A stretch of DNA of 64,000 nt, taken from assembly GCA_027483645.1 (NCBI GenBank), contig JAIXUD010000010.1, positions 250,001 through 314,000 on the forward strand, written 5' to 3'. Within the stretch, counting starts at the first letter, position 1, and each line of letters begins with the position of its first letter. Positions 54,280 through 63,300 of the stretch are shown piece by piece. Under the pieces are notes generated by a model. It had not been told where the DNA came from and did no database searches. It was given only the letters and a program-made list of their open reading frames with translations. The DNA is from Sphingobacteriales bacterium. GTDB lineage: Bacteria > Bacteroidota > Bacteroidia > Chitinophagales > CAIOSU01. The translations under genes and the position numbers were made by a program.

Positions 54280-55872
54280 TTATGCCAAGCGCTGGAACAA
54301 ACCGGCAAACTTCATCATTTCGCCAAGGTTGCTTATTTTAATTTTGCCCATCATTACGGCCATTTGCGGGTTGGTGCGGCCCAACTCTACGTCTTCGTAA
54401 GTGCTATCGCTAGTAGTTACTACACAGTTGGCAGTACCTACGTGGCCTTCGGATACGTTGGCATTTTGGTCCTTGATTTCCACGGTAAATTTGCCACCGC
54501 GTTCGCCGGCAATGTCAAAGTGGAAGGTAGTATCTAGGCCTTCAGCTTTGTCTTTCTTCAAACGGTTTGGTAATGAGAGGATAATTTCTTTTGCAGTTTC
54601 AGGTGCAGTTACTGACATGTTGCTTTCTTTTAGGGTTTTATCAATTGATTCATTAACATTCTCTGGTGTGGTATTAGTTTCCTGTGCTTGTTCTTTCATA
54701 GCTTGGTAAGCCGATTCGTAGGATACGCCGTCAATCACCACTTTGCTGATAATTTCGCGCATTATCTCCGAAGCGCCGCCCACTATCGTGCCTACCCGAG
54801 CGTCGCGGTACATGCGTGCCATGGGGAAGGTTTCCATATAGCCATAGCCGCCAAAGTATTGCAGGCAAACGTCTGCGGCTTTTTTGCCCAGTTCGGTGCC
54901 CAGCAGTTTTACCATGCTGCACTCCTTTACGGCAAATATGCCTTTATCAAATTTCCAACCGGTAAGGTATACCAAAGCGCGGCAAGCCTCAATTTCGGTA
55001 GCCAAATCAGATAGCGTATGCCGAATGGTTTGGAATTTCTGCAATTTCTTGCCAAAAGCCTCGCGCTCGCGGATGTATTTCAAAGTAGTTTCCAACACCA
55101 ACTCAGCACCTGCGCAAGCAGCAATGCCGCCAACCAACCGCTCCAGCTGAAAGCTTTCCATAATGTAGTAAAAGCCTTGGCCTTCTTTGCCCACTAGGTT
55201 GCTCACGGGTACTTTTACATTATCGAAAAATAGCTCGCCAGTATCGCTGCTGTGCCAGCCCATCTTCTCTAGCTTGCGAGTGGTAAATCCAGGCGTACCT
55301 TGGTCTACAACTATCAAACTGATGCCAGCAGGCCCTGCATTGGGGTCGGTTTTTACGGCTACGGTTACAAAGTCGCCATATACGCCGTTGGTAATAAAAG
55401 TCTTTTGTCCGTTAAGGATGTAGTAATCGCCTTCGCGCTTCGCAGTCATGCGTATGTTGGCCACATCGCTACCCGCGCCCGGTTCTGATACCGCTAGGGC
55501 ACCCCACTTGGTACCATCTATGGCACCGGGAAGGTAGCGCTGCTTCAACTCGTTGCTGCCAGCCTTGCTGATGTGGGCTGTGCTCATATACTGGTGAACG
55601 CTGTGTGCGGCCGAAAAGCCTGCTAAGCCACTGCGGGCGCATTCTTCCAAAAGTACTACGGAATAAAAGAAATCGTTGTTGCTGCCGCCGTACGCCTCGC
55701 TGTGGTTAATGCCCAAAAAGCCCAGCTCGCCCATACGCAACCATACTTTTCGTGGTATCTGTTGGTCGCGCTCCCACGTATCGGCATGGGGCTTTACTTC
55801 AGCCTCAATAAACTGCCTCACGCTCTGGCGGAACAGTTCATGCTCTTCGTTGAAAAACAGGGATTCGGTCAT
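54280..55872 (-). CDS. Acyl-CoA dehydrogenase fused to C-terminal SCP2 sterol-binding-like domain
   Basis: ACAD signatures GALAVSEPGAGSDVANIRMTA, QYFGGYGYMETFPMARMYRDARVGTIVGGASEIMREII; C-terminal FHFDIAGERGGKFTVEIKDQNANVSEGHVGTANCVVTTSDSTYEDVELGRTNPQMAVMMGKIKISNLGEMMKFAGLF. Confidence 0.9.
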   Translation of the reverse strand: MTESLFFNEEHELFRQSVRQFIEAEVKPHADTWERDQQIPRKVWLRMGELGFLGINHSEAYGGSNNDFFYSVVLLEECARSGLAGFSAAHSVHQYMSTAHISKAGSNELKQRYLPGAIDGTKWGALAVSEPGAGSDVANIRMTAKREGDYYILNGQKTFITNGVYGDFVTVAVKTDPNAGPAGISLIVVDQGTPGFTTRKLEKMGWHSSDTGELFFDNVKVPVSNLVGKEGQGFYYIMESFQLERLVGGIAACAGAELVLETTLKYIREREAFGKKLQKFQTIRHTLSDLATEIEACRALVYLTGWKFDKGIFAVKECSMVKLLGTELGKKAADVCLQYFGGYGYMETFPMARMYRDARVGTIVGGASEIMREIISKVVIDGVSYESAYQAMKEQAQETNTTPENVNESIDKTLKESNMSVTAPETAKEIILSLPNRLKKDKAEGLDTTFHFDIAGERGGKFTVEIKDQNANVSEGHVGTANCVVTTSDSTYEDVELGRTNPQMAVMMGKIKISNLGEMMKFAGLFQRLA

Positions 55873-55918
55873 ACGTTATCAAACGGTCGTTTGGTAAATA
55901 TACCAACCATTTTGTTGG

Positions 55919-56062
55919 GACACAAGACTTAAGACACAAGACACAAGATTATTTTGTTAAAAAGTACACCAAAACAAACTATACTAACAATCAGAACAGA
56001 TTGAGAAATGTTTTTTTGCAGCAATCTTGTGTCTTGTGTCTTGTGTCTTGCGTCTTATGTCT
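55919..56062. repeat. Inverted pair of 7-bp arrays (acacaag / cttgtgt)
   Basis: gacacaagacttaagacacaagacacaagatt (55919-55950) vs aatcttgtgtcttgtgtcttgtgtcttgcgtc (from 56023); 29/32 complementary. Confidence 0.95.
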
Positions 56063-56066
56063 ATTG

Positions 56067-56714
56067 TTAACCAAACAGCAAACTCCCAATCCGCACCATC
56101 GTTGCGCCTTCGGCAATGGCTAGGTCGTGGTCGGCACTCATACCCATGGAAAGGATATCAAACGATGGGTCATTAACGAAATGCTGGGTTTTGGTTTGAT
56201 CAAACAGCTGTTTTAGGCTGCGGAACTCTCTTCGAACTTGCTCGGTATCATCGGTATTACTGGCCATGCCCATCAATCCACGGATGCGGATGTGCTGTAA
56301 CCCCTTATAGGCTTGGTTTTGAAGTAAGGCGTTCAATTCTTCTATACTCAAGCCAAACTTGGTTTCCTCGGTGGCAATAAATATCTGTAAAAGGCAATCC
56401 ACCCTGCGGTTTGCTTTATGAGCTTGTTTGTCAATTTCTTGCAGCAATGCCAGGCTATCCACCGAATGGATGAGGTGCACAAAAGACGCAATGTACCTTA
56501 CCTTGTTGCGTTGTAAGTGGCCAATAATGTGCCAATGGATGTCTTTTGGTAATTGCTCATGCTTGCCCAACAGTTCTTGTACTTTGTTCTCACCGAAGTG
56601 CCGTTGGCCGCCGTTGTACAAGGTTTGTAATGCACTTAACGGTCGGGTTTTTGACACCGCCACCAGCGTCACGTTTTTTTCCTTTAATTTTGTTGTAATG
56701 CTTTGGTATGACAT
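56067..56714 (-). CDS. YggS family pyridoxal phosphate-dependent enzyme
   Basis: VTLVAVSKTRPLSALQTLYNGGQRHFGENKVQELLGKHEQLPKDIHWHIIGHLQRNKVRYI..LSMGMSADHDLAIAEGATMVRIGSLLFG. Confidence 0.96.
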   Translation of the reverse strand: MSYQSITTKLKEKNVTLVAVSKTRPLSALQTLYNGGQRHFGENKVQELLGKHEQLPKDIHWHIIGHLQRNKVRYIASFVHLIHSVDSLALLQEIDKQAHKANRRVDCLLQIFIATEETKFGLSIEELNALLQNQAYKGLQHIRIRGLMGMASNTDDTEQVRREFRSLKQLFDQTKTQHFVNDPSFDILSMGMSADHDLAIAEGATMVRIGSLLFG

Positions 56715-56880
56715 GTAGCAAAGGTAATGGATAGTATCAAGTAGTGAGAATCAAGTATCAAGTACAAAATCCTAAAAGAAAAAAATATAGTATTGAAACG
56801 CCCCAAAGGGGCACCAGAATGCTAGCGGGGGGCATCGCCCTCCGGACGTAACAAGTTTCCGGAAACAATAATAACCACCA

Positions 56881-57309
56881 ATGGCCAAGACTCTGCTCAT
56901 ACTACTGCTCCTCACAACCCTAGCTGCTTGCAACGAGGCGGCTCAAAAACCATCGGGCATGCTGCCAGATGAGGAGATGGTGGAGGTATTGGTGGCATTG
57001 CATTTGGCAGAGGCAAGGGCAGATTTGTTGCTAATTCCGAGGGATAGCATTACACCCTTGTTGGAGGCACGCTATGCTGAGATTTTTGCCGAGAAAAACA
57101 TTGATTCGGCAGCCTTTAACCGCTCTTTTGCGTACTACGAGCGCAACCCCGAGCAGATGGACTCACTCTATCAAAAAGTTATTGACAACCTAGTAGAAAA
57201 TGAGGCTAAATACCGCGCCGATACAACGATTGCTGATACAATGGTTGAAATGATTGATACCATCCTCGATACACCGATGCCCATAGATTCATTGCCCAGA
57301 AGGCGATAG
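56881..57309 (+). CDS. DUF4296 domain-containing lipoprotein
   Basis: Lipobox LAAC; LPDEEMVEVLVALHLAEAR..FNRSFAYYERNPEQMDSLYQKVIDNL. Confidence 0.88.
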   Translation: MAKTLLILLLLTTLAACNEAAQKPSGMLPDEEMVEVLVALHLAEARADLLLIPRDSITPLLEARYAEIFAEKNIDSAAFNRSFAYYERNPEQMDSLYQKVIDNLVENEAKYRADTTIADTMVEMIDTILDTPMPIDSLPRRR

Positions 57310-57328
57310 AAGTAAGAGGAAATGAAGT

Positions 57329-57393
57329 GTCCATGGTCTATCGTCCATCGTCCGTGGTCCTGAAGCAGTCCATCGTCCATCGTCCATCGTCCA
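57329..57393. repeat. tccatcg 7-bp array between convergent genes
   Basis: gtccatggtctatcgtccatcgtccgtggtcctgaagcagtccatcgtccatcgtccatcgtcc. Confidence 0.92.
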
Positions 57394-57399
57394 ACAAAA

Positions 57400-60300
57400 C
57401 TACCTCAATACCGTCACATTCCCTTTCAAGAATACCTCGCCACCATTTCGGCAAGTACCTTCTAGGTAGTAAACAAACACCCCTGGGTCAACCATTTTGG
57501 CTTTGTAGGTGCCGTTCCAGCCTTGGTCAATATCACTGGTTTCGAAAACCAAGTTACCCCAACGGTCGAAGATGCGGAAAATCTTGATTTCCTCAACCTC
57601 GTTGCTGCGTATGTACAGCACGTCGTTCGATTTGTCATTATTCGGGCTAAACGAATTTGGGATAAAGATGTCCTGTTCGCAGGTGGTCAATACCCTGATG
57701 CTTACAGTATCCATCGCCATACAACCATTGTCATCAGTAACTGTTACCGTGTAGGTGTTGCTGCCAAAGGCATTGAAACGCACTTGCTCGCAATTGTCGC
57801 AATCTAGGCTATCATTAGGGTACCAGTAGTACTCCGTTACACCGGCGCTGGCGTTTGCATCCAAGGTTACATATTCGCCCATTAATGCGGTGCGGTTCGG
57901 CCCAAGATCGGTAGTAGGTAGTGGATTTACCACTATATTAACCGATTGCGTATCCACCGCACATTCGCCACCAACAATAGCCACTTGCACCGTCATGCTG
58001 GTTTCAGGGAAGATGGTTTGTGAAAGGTTATGCGGCGCAGGGAACAACTCACTCGGCATCCAGGTAACCTGATAAAGCGATAGGCCGGTTTCCAAAATCT
58101 CGATACTTAGGTTTACGTTTTGGCCTTCGCAGATTATAGCGCCATCGCTTACTTGTGCCAGTATGGTTTCAATCACTTTTATCATCACCGTATCTTGGTC
58201 GGTACAGCCATATTGGTTGTAGGCTTCCACAATGTAGGTGGTAGTGGTGGTGGGGCTTACAGTAGGGCTTTGCAGGGTAGTATCGGCCATGCCGTTAGCT
58301 GTCCAATTAAAGCCAGTAGCACCAATGGCGGTAGTGGTAAGCTCCAGTGTTTCGCCGTTGCACATGGTTACATCTGCAATCGTTTCTACTGCTGGTAGTG
58401 GCCTCACCGTTACTCTAACGGTATCAACAGCGCCACAGCCAAATTCATTGAAGCCAGCCACCATATAGGTAATGCTTTGGGTAGGGTTGGCGGTAGTGGT
58501 GGTGCAATCGAGGCATGAAATATCTTGGTTTGGCCCCCAAGCATATGTCAATGCACCCGATGCTTCCAGTACCACACTCTCTCCCTCGCAAATCTCCGCA
58601 TCAGGCGATGCCACCATCAGCGGCGTTGGGTTTACCGTTAGGGCAATGCTATCCAAAGCACTGCAACCATTGGAATTAGTAACCCTCACGGTATAAGTTA
58701 TGTTTTGGTTCGCGGCCACAGTGGTGTTGGGCAACAGGGTGCTGCTTAGGCCTTGTGCTGGGCTCCACAGATATGTTACACCACCGGAGGCTTCTAGGTT
58801 AATGCTATCGCCAAGGCAAGTTACACTATCGCCCATAATGCTCGGCACAGGTAGTTGATGAACGGTTACAATTACCGTATCGGCTGCATCGCAACCATTA
58901 TTTAGGCTAGTGGTTAGGTAATAGGTAGTGGTAGTGATTGGTTTAGCAGTTGGGTTGGCAATGCTTACATCGCTAATGGTTTGGTCGCCGCTCCAGGTAA
59001 AGTTGTGACCCCCGCTTCCTTGCAATTGTGCAGTTTCGCCAAAACAAATGGCGGTATCGTTACCGGCAACGGCAATGGAGGTTTGCAGCATTTCAAGAGG
59101 CTTCATAGTAGAATCGATACAACCATAGCTATCAACAACTACTAAGCTTATCAATTTGGTACCTGCAGTATTATAGGTAGCAGCAGCGTTTTGTGTAGTG
59201 GCCACACCAGCATCGTCCATATCCCATATCCAAATGATGATAGGGTTATCGCTGGTGCTTTGGTCGGTAAGGGTAACCAGTTGTGGTGTGCAAGCTGAAG
59301 TATCTGATAGGTTAAAGGCTGCCTCAATGTTGTGTACTACTACTTCCACAGCGCCACTGCTTTCACAACCATTAAGGTCTGTAACTACCACATTGTAAGT
59401 AGTAGTGCTATCTGGCGCGGCCATTATCATATTGCAGGCATTGCTGCAGGTAATTCCTTGCGAAGGGGTCCAAGCATAATTCATCCCGCCGCTCGCCATT
59501 AATTCAATGGTTTCACCATGACAAATCGCAGTATCTGGGGTAGTGATTACTACTGGCAATTGGTTAACCGTAATGGTTATCTCGCCACGGTTAGTACAGC
59601 CGCTTGGGCCAGTAGTAACTACTGCATACGTAGTAGTAGTATCGGGCCAAGCAAGGGTGCTCGGGCAATTATCACATGCCAAATTAGTATTAGGCGACCA
59701 CTGGTACTGTAAGTTGTTTCCATTTTGGCTGCCTACCAATGTAACGGTATCGCCAGCACAAATAGTGCTGTCAGGGCTTAAATCCAATACTGGCAATAAA
59801 GTTGTGCCTATGGTAACGCTACCAGTATTTACACAGCCATTGCTATCGGTAACCAATACCATATAAGTAGTACTTAATGCTGGGTTGAAGGGCGGGCTCA
59901 CTTTAGGCGAGGCACAAGTAGCGCAATTGATTCCAGTGGCTGGTGTCCATAAGTAGCTCACGCCGCCAGTAGCGTCTAACTGTAAACTATCGCCAAAGCA
60001 TAGCGCTTGGTCAGGCGTGGTGGTTACAATGGGCAGCGAATTTACGGTTACGGTTACTTGGCTAGTGCCTTGGCAACCGTTGGCATCAGTAACAGTAAGC
60101 TGGTAAGTGGTAGTGCTCAGCGGGAAAGCCTGTGGGCTGGCCGTGTTAGCATTGCTCAAGGTGCTGGCTGGCGACCATGCATAGTTAACGCCACCAGTGC
60201 CCAGCAGGGTAGTAGTGTCGTTGATACAAATGGTACGGTCAGGGCCGGCAGCAACCGCAGGCAGGGCATTAATATTGAGTACCAAGCTAGTGCTATCAAT

Positions 60301-63300
60301 ACAACCTGTGCTAGTAATTACTTGCAAGCGAGCGGTATAAACCCCAGCCGTGGTATAAGTGTGGGTAGGGTTTTGGTTGATGGATGTATTGCCATCGCCA
60401 AAGTTCCAGTTCCAGGTTACGATGGTGCTATCCGCAACGCTTAAATCTTGGAATTGAATGGTGGTTGGGGCACAAGCAGTAGTATCAGAAGTGCTGAAAC
60501 GCGCATCCACCGCATTCAAGTTAACTGCTACGCTAGCGCTATCGATACAGCCATGTATGCTGGTAACGGTAACGGTGTACTCTGTATTTACCGTTGGGGT
60601 GGATGTAGGGTTAGCACAATTCAAGCAGTTTAAACCTGCAGATGGTCCCCAAATATAGCCCGCACCAGCACCGCCGTTGGCAAGCAACTGTACGTTTTGG
60701 CCTTGGCATAACAAAGTATCAGGTGTGATGGTGATAACAGGCAACGGGTTAACGGTGATGGTAGTTGAACCCGTGTTGATACAACCATTCGCATCGGTAA
60801 CGGTGACGCTGTAAGTAGTGGTTGCAGTCGGCGAAGCCGTTGGGTTGCTCATAGTGGCATTATCCAACGAACCTGCTGGCGACCAGATGTAACTCACCCC
60901 GCCTGTTGCATTCAATTGGCTAGACTGACCGATACAGATAGCCGCCGCAGGCGACATTACAACCACAGGCAAGGGGTTCACGGTAATAGTAGTAGAACCA
61001 GTATTGATGCAACCGTTCACATCCGTTACGGTTACGTTGTAAGTAGTGGTAACGGTAGGGGTTGCGGTTGGGTTGGCGATATTGGCTGCGCTCAAAGTTG
61101 CCGCTGGTGACCAAGCATAAGTTACACCACCGCTTGCGTTCAACTGGCTGCTAAAGCCGATACATATCGCAGCATCAGGAGAAGTAGTTACCGTTGGCAA
61201 CGGGTTTACGTTTACGATAGCTTGTGCTGTGTTCACACAGCCATTACCATCCGTAACGGTTACGGTGTAGGTAGTGGTGGTAAGTGGATTAGCCGTTGGG
61301 TTGGCGATGGCTGGGTTGCTCAAAGTGGCCGCGTTATCCCAAACATAGCTGATGCCGCCGGTGGCGTTTAGTTGGGTGCTGCCGTTGATACAGATGGTGC
61401 CGCCAGTGGTGGTTATCGTTGGTAAAGAATTTACGGTGATGGTAGTTGAACCCGTGTTGATACAACCATTCGCATCGGTCACGGTTACGCTGTAAGTAGT
61501 GGTTGCAGTCGGCGAAGCCGTTGGGTTGCTCAAAGTAGCATTATCCAAAGAACCCGCTGGAGACCAGATGAAAGATACACCGCCAGTTGCGCTCAATTGG
61601 CTAGACTGACCGATACAGATAGCCGCCGCAGGAGACATCACCACAACAGGTAATGGATTAACAGTAATAGTGGTAGAACCCTTATTGATACAACCGTTTG
61701 CATCGGTAACGGTTACGTTGTAAGTTGTAGTAACGGTAGGCGTGGCAACTGGGTTGGCGATGTTGGCCGCGCTCAAAGTTGCCGCTGGAGACCATGCGTA
61801 AGCTACTCCGCCGGTTGCGTTCAACTGTGAAGAGAAGCCAATACAAATAGCCGCATCAGGAGAAGTCGTTACCGTTGGCAACGGGTTTACGTTTACGATA
61901 GCTTGAGCGGTGTTCACGCAGCCATTGGCATCCGTTACAGTAACGGTGTAAGTGGTAGTAGTTAGTGGATTAGCACTTGGGTTGGCGATTGCAGGGTTGC
62001 TCAGCGTTACAGTATTATTCCAAGCGTAGATCACACCACCAGTGGCGTTCAGTTGGGTGTTGCCGTTGATACAGATGGTACCGCCGGTGGTGATTACCGT
62101 TGGCAGCGGGTTAACTGTGATGATGGTTGAACCCGTGTTGATACAACCATTCGCATCAGTAACGGTTACGCTGTAAGTGGTAGTTGAAGTAGGTGTAGCG
62201 GTTGGGTTGCTCAAAGTAGCATTATCCAAAGAACCGGCAGGAGACCAGATATAAGATACCCCGCCAGTTGCGCTCAATTGTGAGTTCTGGCCGATACATA
62301 TAGCCGCCGCAGGCGACATTACCACCACAGGCAGCGGGTTAACAGTAATGGTAGTAGAACCTGTGTTGATACAACCGTTCGCATCGGTAACAGTCACATT
62401 GTAAGTGGTGGTTACGGTAGGAGTAGCAGTTGGGTTGGCAATGTTCGCCGCGCTCAAAGTTGCTGCCGGAGACCAAGCGTAAGTTACACCACCAGTGGCA
62501 CTTAACTGTGAAGAGAAGCCGATACAAATCGAAGCATCAGGCGAAGTAGTAACCGTTGGCAATGGGTTAACGTTTACGATAGCCTGTGCGGTGTTCACAC
62601 AGCCATTACCATCAGTTACGGTTACGGTATAAGTAGTAGTTGAAAGTGGGTTAGCGTTTGGGTTAGCGATAGCAGGGTTGCTCAAGGTGGCCGCTGGAGA
62701 CCAAGCATAACCCACGCCGCCAGTGGCGTTCAGTTGGGTGCTGCCATTTATGCAGATAGTACCTCCGGTGGTATTAATTACTGGTAAAGGATTAACAGTT
62801 ATAACAGTTGAACCAGTGTTGATACAACCATTCGCATCGGTAACGGTTACGCTGTAAGTTGTGGTAGCCGCGGGCGAAGCTGTAGGGTTGCTCAAAGTAG
62901 CATCATTCAAAGAACCCGCGGGTGACCAAATGTAACTCACCCCACCAGTAGCATTCAATTGGCTTGATTGGCCAATACAAATAGCCGCAGCAGGCGACAT
63001 CACTACAACAGGCAATGGGTTAACCGTAATAGTAGTTGAACCTGTATTGATACATCCGTTCGCATCCGTTACGGTAACATTGTAAGTAGTGGTTACAGTA
63101 GGGGTAGCGGTTGGGTTGGCGATATTAGCATTATCCAAAGTTGCGGCAGGAGACCAAACATAGCTTACGCCACCAGCTGCATTCAACTGGCTGCTAAAGC
63201 CGATACAAATCGAAGCATCAGGTGAGGTGGTTACTGTTGGTAGTGGGTTTACGTTAACGATGGCTTGTGCGGTGTTCACGCAGCCGTTTGCATCGGTTAC

